Assembly: GCF_017491605.1 (NCBI RefSeq)
Contig: NZ_JAFGYY010000002.1
Coordinates: forward strand, 62,001-126,000
DNA from: Pseudomonas sp. 30_B
GTDB lineage: Bacteria > Pseudomonadota > Gammaproteobacteria > Pseudomonadales > Pseudomonadaceae
Length of the DNA: 64,000 nucleotides
Reading direction: 5' to 3'
Numbering within the stretch: the first letter of the stretch is position 1; every line of letters starts with the position of its first letter. The notes beneath the pieces were generated by a model, which searched no databases, had not been told where the DNA came from, and saw only the letters and a list, made by a program, of their open reading frames with translations. This document shows positions 47,030-58,588 of this stretch, one piece after another. Position numbers and translations under genes: made by a program.

Positions 47030-49861
47030 ATGCACGAAAGCGTAATGCAGCGGATGTGGAACAGTGCCCATCTATCCGGTGGTAACGCTGCCTACGTCGA
47101 AGAGCTCTACGAGCTCTACCTGCACGACCCGAACGCTGTGCCAGAAGAGTGGCGCACGTACTTCCAGAAGCTCCCCGCCGACGGCAATCCCGCTCCCGAC
47201 GTCTCGCATTCCTCTATCCGTGATCATTTCGTACTCCTGGCCAAGAACCAGCGCCGCGCCGCGCCTGTTTCCGCTGGCAGCGTAAGCACCGAGCACGAGA
47301 AGAAGCAGGTTGAAGTCCTGCGTCTGATCCTGGCATACCGTCTGCGTGGGCATCAGGCTGCGTCGCTCGATCCGCTGGGTCTCTGGGTGCGTACCGCTCC
47401 CTCCGATCTGTCGCTCGAACATTACGGGCTTACTGCTGCAGACCTCGACACCACCTTCCGTACCGGTGAGCTCTACATCGGCAAGGAAGAGGCTACCCTT
47501 CGCGAAATTCTCGACGCCCTGAAGCAGACCTACTGCAGCACCATCGGCGCCGAGTTCATGCATATCGTCGATTCCGAGCAGCGCCACTGGTTCGCCCAGC
47601 GCCTGGAAAGCGTGCGCGGTCGTCCGGCGTACTCCGCCGACGCCCGTTCCCACCTGCTCGAGCGCCTGACCGCTGCCGAAGGCCTGGAAAAGTACCTGGG
47701 CACCAAGTACCCGGGCACCAAGCGTTTCGGCCTGGAAGGCGGCGAGAGCCTGATCCCGATGGTCGACGAGATCATCCAGCGCTCCGGCTCCTACGGCGTC
47801 AAGGAAATCGTCATCGGCATGGCCCACCGTGGCCGTCTGAACGTCCTGGTCAACACCCTGGGCAAGAACCCGCGCGACCTCTTCGACGAGTTCGAAGGCA
47901 AGAAACTGGTCGAGCTGGGCTCGGGTGACGTGAAGTACCACCAGGGCTTCTCCTCCAACGTCATGACCACCGGTGGCGAAGTCCACCTGGCCCTGGCGTT
48001 CAACCCCTCGCACCTGGAAATCGTTTCCCCGGTGGTCGAGGGCTCGGTACGCGCCCGCCAGGACCGTCGCAAGGACGGCAGCGGCGACAAGGTCGTGCCG
48101 ATCTCCATCCACGGCGATGCCGCCTTCGCGGGGCAGGGCGTGGTCATGGAAACCTTCCAGATGTCGCAGACCCGTGCTTACAAGACGGGCGGCACCATCC
48201 ACATCGTGATCAACAACCAGGTCGGCTTCACCACCAGCCGTCAGGACGATGCTCGTTCCACCGAGTACGCGACCGACGTGGCGAAGATGATCCAGGCGCC
48301 GATCTTCCATGTGAACGGCGACGATCCGGAAGCGGTCCTGTTCGTGACCCAGCTGGCCGTCGACTACCGCATGCAGTTCAAGCGTGACGTGGTCATCGAC
48401 CTGGTCTGCTACCGCCGTCGCGGCCACAACGAGGCCGACGAGCCGAGCGGCACCCAGCCGCTGATGTACCAGCAGATCGCCAAGCAGCGCACCACCCGCG
48501 ACCTGTATGCCGACGCGCTGATCGCAGCCGGCGTGCAGACTGCCGAGCAGGCCCAGGAGAAGGTCGACGAATACCGCGACGCTCTCGACAACGGCCAGCA
48601 CGTGGTGAAGAGCCTGGTGAAGGAGCCCAACAAGGAGCTCTTCGTCGACTGGCGTCCGTACGTGGGCCATGCCTGGACCGCGCGTCACGACACCCGCTTC
48701 GACCTGAAGACCCTGCAGGACCTGTCTGCCAAGCTGCTGGAGACCCCGGACGGCTTCGTCATGCAGCGTCAGGTACAGAAGATCTACGAAGACCGCGCGA
48801 AGATGGCTGCCGGTGGCATGCCGATCAACTGGGGCTTCGCCGAGAACCTGGCCTACGCCACCCTGCTGTTCGAAGGTCATCCGGTACGCATGACCGGCCA
48901 GGACGTCGGCCGCGGCACCTTCTCGCACCGCCACGCGGCGCTGCACAACCAGAAGGACGACTCGGTCTACATCCCGCTGGCCCACCTGTTCGATGGCCAG
49001 CCGCGCGTCAGCCTGTACGACTCCTACCTCTCGGAAGAAGCCGTACTGGCCTTCGAATACGGCTACGCCACCACCATGCCGAACGCGCTGGTGATCTGGG
49101 AAGCCCAGTTCGGTGACTTCGCCAACGGTGCGCAGGTCGTGATCGACCAGTTCATCACCAGCGGCGAGACCAAGTGGCAGCGCCTCTGCGGCCTGACCAT
49201 GCTGCTGCCGCACGGCTACGAAGGCCAGGGTCCGGAGCACTCCTCCGCGCGCCTGGAGCGTTACCTGCAACTGTGCGCCGAGCAGAACATCCAGGTCTGC
49301 GTGCCGACCACTCCGGCCCAGGTCTACCACATGCTGCGCCGCCAGGTGATCCGTCCGCTGCGCAAGCCGCTGATCGTGATGACTCCGAAGTCGCTGCTGC
49401 GTCACAAGCTGGCCATCTCGACCCTGGAAGATCTGGCCAACGGCTCGTTCCAGACCGTGATCAACGAGATCGACAACCTGGATCCGAAGAAGGTCGAACG
49501 CATCGTGCTGTGCAGTGGCAAGGTGTACTACGACCTGCTGGAGAAGCGCCGTGCGGAAGGCCGCGAGGACATCGCGATCGTGCGTCTGGAGCAGCTGTAT
49601 CCGTTCCCGGAAGACGATCTGGCCGAGGTGCTGTCGCAGTACAAGAACCTCAAGCACATCGTCTGGTGCCAGGAAGAGCCGATGAACCAGGGCGCCTGGT
49701 ACTGCTCGCAGCACCACATGCGTCGCGTCATCGCCGCGCACAAGAAAGGTCTCAACCTGGAATACGCGGGCCGCGAAGGCTCGGCAGCTCCGGCTTGCGG
49801 CTACGCTTCGATGCACGCCGAGCAGCAGGAAAAACTGCTGCAGGACGCCTTCACCGTTTAA
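47030..49861 (+). CDS. sucA: 2-oxoglutarate dehydrogenase E1
   Basis: 943 residues. It decarboxylates 2-oxoglutarate with thiamine diphosphate and transfers succinyl to the E2 lipoamide. Signature pieces are MWNSAHLSGGNAAYVEELYELY at the N-terminal E2-binding segment, GMAHRGRLNVLVN, HGDAAFAGQGVVMET in the TPP region, NNQVGFTT, and HGYEGQGPEHSSAR near the end. It follows the structured leader and is in a unit with sucB and lpdG. Confidence 0.98.
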   Translation: MHESVMQRMWNSAHLSGGNAAYVEELYELYLHDPNAVPEEWRTYFQKLPADGNPAPDVSHSSIRDHFVLLAKNQRRAAPVSAGSVSTEHEKKQVEVLRLILAYRLRGHQAASLDPLGLWVRTAPSDLSLEHYGLTAADLDTTFRTGELYIGKEEATLREILDALKQTYCSTIGAEFMHIVDSEQRHWFAQRLESVRGRPAYSADARSHLLERLTAAEGLEKYLGTKYPGTKRFGLEGGESLIPMVDEIIQRSGSYGVKEIVIGMAHRGRLNVLVNTLGKNPRDLFDEFEGKKLVELGSGDVKYHQGFSSNVMTTGGEVHLALAFNPSHLEIVSPVVEGSVRARQDRRKDGSGDKVVPISIHGDAAFAGQGVVMETFQMSQTRAYKTGGTIHIVINNQVGFTTSRQDDARSTEYATDVAKMIQAPIFHVNGDDPEAVLFVTQLAVDYRMQFKRDVVIDLVCYRRRGHNEADEPSGTQPLMYQQIAKQRTTRDLYADALIAAGVQTAEQAQEKVDEYRDALDNGQHVVKSLVKEPNKELFVDWRPYVGHAWTARHDTRFDLKTLQDLSAKLLETPDGFVMQRQVQKIYEDRAKMAAGGMPINWGFAENLAYATLLFEGHPVRMTGQDVGRGTFSHRHAALHNQKDDSVYIPLAHLFDGQPRVSLYDSYLSEEAVLAFEYGYATTMPNALVIWEAQFGDFANGAQVVIDQFITSGETKWQRLCGLTMLLPHGYEGQGPEHSSARLERYLQLCAEQNIQVCVPTTPAQVYHMLRRQVIRPLRKPLIVMTPKSLLRHKLAISTLEDLANGSFQTVINEIDNLDPKKVERIVLCSGKVYYDLLEKRRAEGREDIAIVRLEQLYPFPEDDLAEVLSQYKNLKHIVWCQEEPMNQGAWYCSQHHMRRVIAAHKKGLNLEYAGREGSAAPACGYASMHAEQQEKLLQDAFTV

Positions 49862-49903
49862 CGCCAACGCGCAGTTGATACCGAATTTAAGGAAACACAC
49901 ATA

Positions 49904-51133
49904 ATGGCTATCGAAATCAAAGCCCCAACCTTCCCGGAATCGGTTGCCGACGGCACCGTTGCAACCTGGCACAAGAAGGTCGGTGAAGCCGTCAAGCGTG
50001 ACGAACTGATCGTCGACATCGAGACCGACAAGGTCGTGATCGAAGTGCTCGCCGAGGCGGATGGCGTCCTGGCCGAGATCGTCAAGGGCGAGGGCGACAC
50101 CGTTCTTTCCAACGAACTGCTGGGCAAGCTGAGCGAAGGCGGTGCCGCCGCTGCCGCTCCTGCTGCTGCCGCCGCTCCGGCTGCCGCCCCGGCCGCCGCT
50201 GCCCCGGCTGCTGCCGCTGACGACAACATCCTGTCGCCGGCCGCCCGCAAGCTCGCCGAAGAAAACGGCATCGACCCGAACAGCCTGGCCGGCACCGGCA
50301 AAGGCGGTCGCGTCACCAAGGAAGACGTCGTCGCTGCCGTTGAAGCCAAGAAGAGCGCCCCGGCTGCAGCTCCGGCTGCCAAGGCTGCTGCCCCGGCTGC
50401 CGCTGCCGCTCCGGTCTTCGCCGCTGGCGATCGCGTCGAGAAGCGCGTGCCGATGACCCGCCTGCGCGCCAAGGTTGCCGAGCGTCTGGTCGAAGCCCAG
50501 TCCTCCATGGCCATGCTGACTACCTTCAACGAAGTCAACATGAAGCCGATCATGGACCTGCGCAACAAGTACAAGGACCTGTTCGAGAAGAAGCACAACG
50601 GCGTGCGCCTGGGCTTCATGTCCTTCTTCGTCAAGGCCGCCACCGAAGCCCTGAAGCGCTTCCCGGGCGTCAACGCCTCGATCGATGGCAACGACATCGT
50701 CTACCACGGCTACCAGGACATCGGTGTGGCAGTTTCCAGCGACCGCGGTCTGGTCGTCCCGGTACTGCGTAACGCCGAGTTCATGAGCCTGGCCGAGATC
50801 GAGAACGGCATCGCCACCTTCGGCAAGAAAGCCAAAGACGGCAAGCTGTCCATCGAAGACATGACCGGTGGTACTTTCACCATTTCCAACGGTGGCGTAT
50901 TCGGTTCCCTGCTGTCGACTCCGATCGTCAACCCGCCGCAGACCGCCATCCTCGGCATGCACAAGATCCAGGAACGCCCGATGGCCGTTAACGGTCAAGT
51001 GGTGATCCTGCCGATGATGTACCTGGCGCTGTCCTACGATCACCGGATGATAGATGGCAAGGAAGCGGTCAGCTTCCTGGTCACCATGAAGGACCTGCTG
51101 GAAGATCCGGCTCGCCTGCTGCTGGACGTCTGA
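49904..51133 (+). CDS. sucB: Dihydrolipoamide succinyltransferase (E2)
   Basis: 409 residues: lipoyl domain (about 1-78) with the lipoylated K43 in DIETDKVV, an Ala/Pro-rich linker (about 80-108), a peripheral-subunit-binding domain (about 110-145, with [21 protein letters not shown] in part), a second Ala/Pro linker, and the catalytic domain from about 180 with SYDHRMIDG near residue 374 as active-site histidine and aspartate. AAGGAAA precedes the ATG. E2 core of the 2-oxoglutarate dehydrogenase complex. Confidence 0.98.
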   Translation: MAIEIKAPTFPESVADGTVATWHKKVGEAVKRDELIVDIETDKVVIEVLAEADGVLAEIVKGEGDTVLSNELLGKLSEGGAAAAAPAAAAAPAAAPAAAAPAAAADDNILSPAARKLAEENGIDPNSLAGTGKGGRVTKEDVVAAVEAKKSAPAAAPAAKAAAPAAAAAPVFAAGDRVEKRVPMTRLRAKVAERLVEAQSSMAMLTTFNEVNMKPIMDLRNKYKDLFEKKHNGVRLGFMSFFVKAATEALKRFPGVNASIDGNDIVYHGYQDIGVAVSSDRGLVVPVLRNAEFMSLAEIENGIATFGKKAKDGKLSIEDMTGGTFTISNGGVFGSLLSTPIVNPPQTAILGMHKIQERPMAVNGQVVILPMMYLALSYDHRMIDGKEAVSFLVTMKDLLEDPARLLLDV

Positions 51134-51166
51134 TACGTCAATTCACACGACGGCCCCGTACTACAC

Positions 51167-51188
51167 GACGGCCCCGAGAGGGGCCGTC
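51167..51188 (+). terminator. Hairpin between sucB and lpdG
   Basis: GACGGCCCC and GGGGCCGTC (9 bp perfect) over GAGA, preceded by a direct copy of CACGACGGCCCC at about 51145. There is no T-run, so it may be an RNA-stabilising or attenuating element rather than a full terminator. Confidence 0.55.
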
Positions 51189-51211
51189 CGCTTCACCGGA
51201 ATAAGGATTGA

Positions 51212-52651
<1,440 letters not shown>

Positions 52652-52811
52652 GGAACGGGACCACGGCGGGGAGGGCGGCAGTCTTTTGCGAGGGGCTGCC
52701 GTCCACTCCGCCGGATCGTTTCTCCCCTGAGGGGGACTCGGTCACAGGTGGCGTGGTGCCACGAGCGCCGCGCCTTATGCGCAATACCCAAGACGAAAAC
52801 GGTAGACAAGC
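52652..52811 (+). ncRNA. Structured leader before sucC (candidate sucC RNA)
   Basis: 160 bp between lpdG and sucC. GGCGGCAG pairs with CTGCCGTC inside an outer CGGCGG/CCGCCG stem (about 52666-52712), and GTGGC/GCCAC forms a second hairpin (about 52756-52770). A conserved RNA motif before sucC is known from Pseudomonas (the sucC motif); the position fits but I cannot align it. The ribosome binding site before the ATG is weak, which would fit control by folding. Confidence 0.5.
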
Positions 52812-53978
52812 ATGAATCTCCACGAATATCAGGGTAAGCAGCTGTTCGCTGAGTACGGCCTGCCCGTATCCAAGGGCTTCGCCGTCGACACACCCGAAGA
52901 GGCCGCAGAAGCCTGTGAAAAGATCGGTGGTACCGAGTGGGTCGTTAAGGCCCAGGTACACGCTGGTGGCCGCGGTAAAGCGGGCGGTGTGAAGCTGGTC
53001 AAGAGCAAAGAGGACGCCAAGGCGTTCGCCGCCAACTGGCTGGGCAAGCGTCTGGTGACCTACCAGACTGACGCCAACGGCCAGCCGGTCAGCAAGATCC
53101 TGGTGGAATCCTGCACCGACATCGACAAGGAGCTGTACCTCGGCGCCGTTGTCGACCGTTCCAGCCGTCGCATCGTCTTCATGGCCTCCACCGAAGGTGG
53201 CGTGGACATCGAGAAAGTTGCGCACGAGACCCCTGAGAAGATCCTGAAGGCCACCATCGATCCGCTGGTTGGCGCTCAGCCGTTCCAGGGCCGCGAGCTG
53301 GCCTTCCAGCTGGGCCTGAAGGGCGACCAGATCAAGCAGTTCACCCACATCTTCGTTGGCCTGGCCAAGCTGTTCCAGGACTACGACCTGGCGCTGCTGG
53401 AAGTGAACCCGCTGGTGATCAAGAAAGACGGCAACCTGCACTGCCTGGACGCCAAGATCAACATCGACTCCAACGCCATGTACCGTCAGCCCAAGCTGCG
53501 CGCCATGCACGACCCGTCCCAGGACGACGCTCGTGAAGCCCATGCGCAGAAGTGGGAGCTGAACTACGTCGCGCTGGAAGGCAACATCGGCTGCATGGTC
53601 AACGGCGCTGGCCTGGCCATGGGCACCATGGACATCGTCAACCTGCACGGCGGCAAGCCGGCCAACTTCCTCGACGTTGGCGGCGGTGCCACCAAAGAGC
53701 GCGTGACCGAAGCGTTCAAGATCATCCTGTCCGACAGCAACGTGGCTGCCGTTCTGGTGAACATCTTCGGCGGCATCGTTCGCTGCGACATGATTGCCGA
53801 AGGCATCATCGGCGCCGTGAAAGAAGTCGGCGTGAAAATCCCGGTTGTCGTTCGTCTGGAAGGCAACAACGCCGACCTCGGCGCCAAGGTCCTGGCCGAG
53901 AGCGGTCTGAACATCATCGCGGCGACCAGCCTGACCGACGCTGCCCAGCAAGTCGTCAAGGCCGCGGAGGGTAAGTAA
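52812..53978 (+). CDS. sucC: Succinyl-CoA synthetase beta subunit
   Basis: 388 residues. ATP-grasp domain first: [22 protein letters not shown], then [19 protein letters not shown] (in part [10 protein letters not shown]). The C-terminal CoA-ligase-like part holds [30 protein letters not shown] (in part) and [10 protein letters not shown]. With SucD it makes ATP or GTP from succinyl-CoA in the TCA cycle. It overlaps sucD by one base (TAATG). Confidence 0.98.
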   Translation: MNLHEYQGKQLFAEYGLPVSKGFAVDTPEEAAEACEKIGGTEWVVKAQVHAGGRGKAGGVKLVKSKEDAKAFAANWLGKRLVTYQTDANGQPVSKILVESCTDIDKELYLGAVVDRSSRRIVFMASTEGGVDIEKVAHETPEKILKATIDPLVGAQPFQGRELAFQLGLKGDQIKQFTHIFVGLAKLFQDYDLALLEVNPLVIKKDGNLHCLDAKINIDSNAMYRQPKLRAMHDPSQDDAREAHAQKWELNYVALEGNIGCMVNGAGLAMGTMDIVNLHGGKPANFLDVGGGATKERVTEAFKIILSDSNVAAVLVNIFGGIVRCDMIAEGIIGAVKEVGVKIPVVVRLEGNNADLGAKVLAESGLNIIAATSLTDAAQQVVKAAEGK

Positions 53979-54859
53979 TGAGCGTCCTGATCAATAAAGA
54001 CACCAAAGTCATCTGCCAGGGCTTCACCGGCTCGCAGGGTACCTTCCACTCCGAACAAGCCATCGCCTACGGCACCAAGATGGTTGGCGGCGTGACCCCC
54101 GGCAAGGGCGGCACCACCCACCTGGGCCTGCCGGTGTTCAACACCGTCAAGGAAGCCGTGGAAGCGACCGGCGCCGACGCTTCGGTCATCTACGTTCCGG
54201 CTCCGTTCTGCAAGGACTCGATCCTGGAAGCGGCCTTCGGCGGCATCAAGCTGATCGTCTGCATCACCGAAGGCATCCCGACCATCGACATGCTGGAAGC
54301 CAAGGTCAAGTGCGACGAGCTGGGCGTACGCCTGATTGGCCCGAACTGCCCGGGCGTGATCACTCCCGGCGAGTGCAAGATCGGCATCATGCCGGGTCAC
54401 ATCCACCTGCCGGGCAAGGTAGGCATCGTGTCGCGTTCCGGCACCCTGACCTACGAAGCCGTGAAGCAGACCACCGACGCCGGCTTCGGCCAGTCCACTT
54501 GCGTGGGCATCGGCGGTGACCCGATCCCGGGCTCCAACTTCATCGACATTCTGAAGCTGTTCCAGGAAGACCCGAAAACCGAAGCCATCGTCATGATCGG
54601 CGAAATTGGTGGTTCGGCCGAAGAAGAAGCGGCTGCCTACATCAAGGCCAACGTGACCAAGCCGGTGGTGTCCTACATCGCTGGTGTTACCGCACCGCCC
54701 GGCAAGCGCATGGGCCACGCGGGCGCCATCATCTCCGGTGGCAAGGGCACTGCGGACGAGAAGTTCGCCGCCCTGCAGGACGCCGGCGTGAAAACCGTGC
54801 GTTCCCTGGCTGACATCGGCAAGGCCCTGGCCGAGCTGACCGGCTGGGCGGTCAAGTAA
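53978..54859 (+). CDS. sucD: Succinyl-CoA synthetase alpha subunit
   Basis: 293 residues. The CoA-binding Rossmann part starts [36 protein letters not shown] follows, and the phosphorylated histidine is in the GHAGAII segment near residue 245. It shares one base with the sucC stop. The operon ends at the hairpin terminator at 54888. Confidence 0.98.
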   Translation: MSVLINKDTKVICQGFTGSQGTFHSEQAIAYGTKMVGGVTPGKGGTTHLGLPVFNTVKEAVEATGADASVIYVPAPFCKDSILEAAFGGIKLIVCITEGIPTIDMLEAKVKCDELGVRLIGPNCPGVITPGECKIGIMPGHIHLPGKVGIVSRSGTLTYEAVKQTTDAGFGQSTCVGIGGDPIPGSNFIDILKLFQEDPKTEAIVMIGEIGGSAEEEAAAYIKANVTKPVVSYIAGVTAPPGKRMGHAGAIISGGKGTADEKFAALQDAGVKTVRSLADIGKALAELTGWAVK

Positions 54860-54887
54860 GCGCCCGCTTACTTAACCCTTGGCTGTG

Positions 54888-54921
54888 CAGGGGCCACCTT
54901 CGGGTGGCCCCTGTCATTTTG
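54888..54921 (+). terminator. Intrinsic terminator of the sucCD end
   Basis: CAGGGGCCACC (54888-54898) pairs with GGTGGCCCCTG (54903-54913) over TTCG, followed by TCATTTT. Confidence 0.88.
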
Positions 54922-54976
54922 CCTGCGCCGGACAAAGTGTCGATCACGCGACACTCCCGTTCATTTCGAGGACTAT

Positions 54977-54990
54977 CTGACGTACGTCAG
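54977..54990. promoter_or_regulatory. 14-bp perfect palindrome upstream of braB
   Basis: CTGACGTACGTCAG reads the same on both strands. It lies 353 bp before the braB start, after the sucD terminator, and could be a dimeric regulator's operator. No regulator gene is adjacent. Confidence 0.4.
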
Positions 54991-55342
54991 TGCAGCTCAT
55001 CGGAATAGATCGTTAGGCTAGCAACTATATGAAGCGCCGCGTTCCCCACAAGGGAAGGCTCGCTCACCGTCAACTCCTACCCGGAGGCGACGGCGATTCC
55101 TGACCGTCACGGATGGCGGGATAAACAGAATGCAGGAGCAACCGGGCCACGAGCCCATGGAAAACCTCTGCTATCGGACTTCCAAGAACAAATCACCGTA
55201 CCGATGACAGCAGCATCACAGGATGCGCAGGCTCGCCCCGAGTGAGTCGGCCAGTCCCGTCCGATGCGGCTTCGTCACGTCTGTACGGTCGATCTGCCTT
55301 GGGAGACCACGAAACCGTTTCAGCACTGTGGTATTTCCCTTC

Positions 55343-56656
55343 ATGAACGTCTTGAAAGGCCAGGACATCCTGGCACTGGGTTTTATGACCTTCGCGCTGT
55401 TCGTCGGCGCGGGCAACATCATCTTCCCGCCGATCGTGGGCCTGCAGTCGGGGCCGCACGTGTGGATGGCCGCGCTGGGCTTCCTGATCACCGCGGTCGG
55501 CCTGCCGGTGATCACCGTCGTCGCGCTGGCCAAGGTCGGTGGTGCGATGGACACCCTCAGCCACCCGATCGGCCGTGTCGCCGGTGGGCTGCTGGCGGCC
55601 GTCTGCTACCTGTCGGTCGGGCCGCTGTTCGCCACCCCGCGTACTGCCACCGTCTCCTTCGAAGTGGGCCTGGCGCCGCTGACCGGGGAGGGCGCGCTGC
55701 CGCTGTTCCTCTACAGCCTGGTGTACTTCCTGGTGGTGCTGGTGATTTCGCTGTACCCGGGCAAGCTGCTCGATACCGTCGGCCGCTTCCTCGCGCCGCT
55801 GAAGATCATCGCCCTGGCCGCCCTCGGCATCGCCGCCTTCATGCTGCCGGCCGGCCCCATCGGTGTCGCTGAGCCGGCCTACCAGGCCGCGGCGTTCTCC
55901 CAAGGCTTCGTCAATGGCTATCTGACCATGGACACCCTCGGCGCGCTGGTCTTCGGTATCGTCATCGTCAACGCGATCCGCTCCCGTGGCGTGCAGTCGC
56001 CGCGCCTGATCACCCGCTACGCCATCATCGCCGGCCTGATCGCCGGTGTCGGGCTTGCGCTGGTGTACATCAGCCTGTTCCGCCTGGGCGCCGGCAGCCA
56101 CGACATCGCCGCCGGTGCCAGCAACGGCGCGGCCGTCCTGCATGCCTACGTGCAGCACACCTTCGGCTCGCTGGGCAGCACCTTCCTCGCGGTGCTGATC
56201 GCGCTGGCCTGCCTGGTCACCGCCGTGGGCCTGACCTGTGCCTGCGCCGAGTACTTCTGCCGCATCCTGCCGCTGTCGTACCGCAGCCTGGTGATCCTCC
56301 TGGCGGCGTTCTCGCTGCTGGTGTCGAACCTGGGCCTGACCAAGCTCATCCAGTTCTCCATCCCTGTGCTGACGGCGATCTATCCGCCGTGCATTGTGCT
56401 GGTGGCGCTGAGCTTCTGCGCCAGCCTGTGGCGTTCGCAGACCCGCATCGTCGCCCCGGTGATGGTGATCTCCTTCGTCTTCGGCATCATCGACGCCCTC
56501 AAGGGCGCCAAGCTCGACGCCTGGATGCCGGGCTGGATGGAGCACCTGCCGCTGGCCGAGCAGGGCCTCGCCTGGCTGATCCCGTCGGTGGCCATGCTGG
56601 CCGCGATGGCGGTCCTCGACCGCCTGCTGGGCAAACCCCAGGAAGCCATGGCCTGA
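55343..56656 (+). CDS. braB: Branched-chain amino acid:cation symporter (BrnQ/BraB family)
   Basis: 437 residues, the length of P. aeruginosa BraB and BraZ, with about twelve hydrophobic segments. [21 protein letters not shown] at the start and [12 protein letters not shown] near residue 96 are the family signature. It imports leucine, isoleucine and valine with sodium or proton. I chose ATG 55343 over 55223 because the extension is not hydrophobic. It follows the sucD block, as braB does in P. aeruginosa. Terminator at 56677. Confidence 0.92.
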   Translation: MNVLKGQDILALGFMTFALFVGAGNIIFPPIVGLQSGPHVWMAALGFLITAVGLPVITVVALAKVGGAMDTLSHPIGRVAGGLLAAVCYLSVGPLFATPRTATVSFEVGLAPLTGEGALPLFLYSLVYFLVVLVISLYPGKLLDTVGRFLAPLKIIALAALGIAAFMLPAGPIGVAEPAYQAAAFSQGFVNGYLTMDTLGALVFGIVIVNAIRSRGVQSPRLITRYAIIAGLIAGVGLALVYISLFRLGAGSHDIAAGASNGAAVLHAYVQHTFGSLGSTFLAVLIALACLVTAVGLTCACAEYFCRILPLSYRSLVILLAAFSLLVSNLGLTKLIQFSIPVLTAIYPPCIVLVALSFCASLWRSQTRIVAPVMVISFVFGIIDALKGAKLDAWMPGWMEHLPLAEQGLAWLIPSVAMLAAMAVLDRLLGKPQEAMA

Positions 56657-56676
56657 CACCTGCCGCGTCAATGAAC

Positions 56677-56701
56677 AAGGCCGCCCACAAGGCGGCCTTT
56701 T
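56677..56701 (+). terminator. Intrinsic terminator of braB
   Basis: AAGGCCGCC and GGCGGCCTT (9 bp perfect) over CACAA, followed by TTTT. A REP pair follows. Confidence 0.88.
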
Positions 56702-56708
56702 CATGTCT

Positions 56709-56789
56709 GTAGGAGCGAGCTTGCTCGCGAACCGCCTGGCACCTTCTGCGCCCGGTATAAAAGCGTTCGCGAGCAAGCTCGCTCCTACA
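56709..56789. repeat. REP pair, GTAGGAGCGAGC type
   Basis: The left unit GTAGGAGCGAGCTTGCTCGCGAAC (56709-56732) and the inverted right unit ending GCTCGCTCCTACA (to 56789), about 32 bp apart. Identical in plan to the pair at 9251-9328. Confidence 0.9.
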
Positions 56790-56894
56790 GTTGGTCTTGG
56801 AACGCGGGCATCGAGCCGTGTCTTTCTCCGCGAATCTGGCGTCTATCCGCCGCGTATTCCTGCAATTTCCTAACGGCCCCGCGCAAGGACAAGC

Positions 56895-57650
56895 ATGACC
56901 GACGTCGTCGATCTGTTCGATATCCAGTACCTGTGGAACCTGTTCGCCATCCTCTGGTTCCTCGTCTGCTGGATCGGCTACACCCGCTATGCCAAGGTCA
57001 AGGCCCGCGACACCGCGTGCCTGGCCAGCGTGCTGCACCTCTACCGCCAGGACTGGATGCGCCGCCTGCTGCTGCGCGACAACCGCGTGGCCGACGCCAG
57101 CGTGATCGGTAACCTGGAGCGCAACGCGTCGTTCTTCGCCTCCAGCACCCTGATCATCCTCGCCGGTATCCTGACTCTGCTGGGCTCCGCCGAGCGCACC
57201 ATCTCGGTACTGGCCGACCTGCCGTTCGTGGCGCCGCCAACCCGCGGCCTGTCGGAGTTGAAGCTGCTCTGCCTCGCGGTAGTGTTCGTGTACGCCTTCT
57301 TCACCTTCAGCTGGTGCATGCGCCAATACAATTTCGCGGCCGTGCTGGTGGCCTCCGCGCCGATGGTGGGGGAGCGCAGCGTGGGCGAACAGGAACGCAA
57401 GCTCTACGCCGAGCGGGCGGCGCGTGTGGTGTCGCTGGCGGCGCATCAGTTCAACCAGGGCCTGCGTACCTACTATTTCGGCCTGGCGATGCTCGCCTGG
57501 TTCATCAACCCGCTGATCTTCATGCTGGTGACCGCCGGGGTGGTGGGGGTGCTGTACCAGCGCGAGTTCCATTCCCGCGTGCTGCACGTGATGGTCTACA
57601 CGCCGACGTCCCACGGGGACACCCCGCGCGAAGACGACATTCCGGCCTGA
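56895..57650 (+). CDS. DUF599 membrane protein
   Basis: 251 residues with about four hydrophobic segments, the first near 12-28 (NLFAILWFLVCWIGYTRYA), then ASFFASSTLIILAGILTLLGS, LLCLAVVFVYAFFTFSWC and YYFGLAMLAWFINPLIFML. That arrangement and the ERNASFFASST segment mark the DUF599 family, uncharacterised inner-membrane proteins. It follows a REP pair and ends at a hairpin terminator shared with the converging lipoprotein gene. Confidence 0.88.
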   Translation: MTDVVDLFDIQYLWNLFAILWFLVCWIGYTRYAKVKARDTACLASVLHLYRQDWMRRLLLRDNRVADASVIGNLERNASFFASSTLIILAGILTLLGSAERTISVLADLPFVAPPTRGLSELKLLCLAVVFVYAFFTFSWCMRQYNFAAVLVASAPMVGERSVGEQERKLYAERAARVVSLAAHQFNQGLRTYYFGLAMLAWFINPLIFMLVTAGVVGVLYQREFHSRVLHVMVYTPTSHGDTPREDDIPA

Positions 57651-57666
57651 GCAAACGCCCGATGCG

Positions 57667-57692
57667 ACAAGGCCCGCAAATGCGGGCCTTGT
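57667..57692. terminator. Hairpin between the converging DUF599 and lipoprotein genes
   Basis: ACAAGGCCCGC pairs perfectly over 11 bp with GCGGGCCTTGT around AAAT. No long T-run on either side. Confidence 0.7.
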
Positions 57693-57714
57693 GCTGTACA
57701 GCGGAAGAAGCGGC

Positions 57715-57951
57715 TTACTGCTGCTTCTGCTCTTCACCTGCGGGTGCCTGCGGCGCGGTAGCCGGGGCTGCCGGTGCAGCCGGAGCGGCTTCGGGGGCCG
57801 GCGGAGTCGTCGGCGGAGTCGTCGGCGCCGGGGTGGCCGGCTGCTCAGTGGCGGCGGGGGCGGCCGGCGCTTTCGGCTCTTCTTTCTTGCCGCAGGCGGC
57901 AAGGCCCAGACCGGCGATCAGCATCAGAGCGAGGGGAAGGGTTTTTTTCAT
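57715..57951 (-). CDS. Small Ala/Pro-rich lipoprotein
   Basis: 78 residues. A lipoprotein signal ends at the lipobox LAAC (residues 17-20), and the mature part is KKEEPKAPAAPAATEQPATPAP... and so on: a Lys/Glu start followed by about 50 residues of almost only Ala, Pro and Thr, ending EEQKQQ. It has no fold; it probably spans or decorates the periplasm as a lipid-anchored spacer. The Pro/Ala tract length likely varies between strains. An AGGCACCACATG precedes the start. Confidence 0.82.
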   Translation of the reverse strand: MKKTLPLALMLIAGLGLAACGKKEEPKAPAAPAATEQPATPAPTTPPTTPPAPEAAPAAPAAPATAPQAPAGEEQKQQ

Positions 57952-58111
57952 GTGGTGCCTCCATGTGCGGCTTTCCTGTTGATAGCCCTTTGAGCACGCG
58001 CCCTTCGAATAAGTTCAATGAATATTCCTACAGCGTAGGTTTTCATCACTGTAGGTGGGGCGGGGGGCGGGGTATGATGCGGGCCCGTGCAGTCATTCGG
58101 TCGCCCACGCC

Positions 58112-58588
58112 ATGAGTGAAACCCCCATTCTTGAGCGCGCCCAGCGCTTTCTCTCAGCCTTGCCGCATTGCCGATTGCTGGGCATCAGCACCCATGCCGC
58201 CGACGCTTCCGGCCTGACGCTGCGCCTGCCTTACAGCCAGGCCATCGTCGGCAATCCGGAGACCGGCGTCATTCACGGCGGCGCGATCACCACGCTGATG
58301 GACACCACCTGTGGCATCTCCACCCTTTGCGTGCTGCCGCAGTTCGAGATCTGCCCGACCCTGGACCTGCGCATCGACTACATGCACCCGGCCGAGCCCG
58401 GCAAGGATGTGTTCGGATTCGCCGAGTGCTACCGCGTCACCCCGACCATCATCTTCACCCGCGGCATCGCCTACCAGGACGACCCTTCCGAACCCATCGC
58501 CCATGTGGTCGGCACCTTCATGCGCATGGGCAAGGCGGTTTCCGCCGGCAGCGTGAAGAGCAGCGTCGACGGGGAGGCTTCCGCATGA
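58112..58588 (+). CDS. PaaI-family hotdog thioesterase, first of pair
   Basis: 158 residues with a PaaI-type hotdog fold: IHGGAITTLMDTTCGIST carries the HGG motif and the aspartate (D in TLMDTT), and DLRIDYMHPAEPGKDV the beta-sheet edge. It should hydrolyse acyl-CoA or aryl-CoA thioesters in the cytoplasm. ATG 58112 is chosen over 58055. Its last four bases overlap the start of a second PaaI gene (ATGA), so they may form a heteromer. Confidence 0.9.
   Translation: MSETPILERAQRFLSALPHCRLLGISTHAADASGLTLRLPYSQAIVGNPETGVIHGGAITTLMDTTCGISTLCVLPQFEICPTLDLRIDYMHPAEPGKDVFGFAECYRVTPTIIFTRGIAYQDDPSEPIAHVVGTFMRMGKAVSAGSVKSSVDGEASA

Larger units (their letters stand above)
54860..55342. other. Gap between sucD and braB: terminator, palindromes and short ORFs
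   Basis: 483 bp. After the sucD terminator come AGTGTCG/CGACACT (about 54936-54956) and a perfect 14-bp palindrome CTGACGTACGTCAG (54977-54990). Two short ORFs could be leader peptides: ATG at about 55029 (24 codons, starting MKRRVPHKGRLAH) and ATG at about 55130 (25 codons, MQEQPGHEPMENLCYRTSKN...). Neither has a convincing ribosome binding site. The rest should hold the braB promoter and a long leader. Confidence 0.5.

Noticed and set aside
47072..51043. 1323-codon minus-strand ORF opposite sucA and sucB
   Set aside because: It is antisense to two certain genes in GC-rich DNA with strong codon bias, which leaves the opposite frame open. No domain is recognisable.
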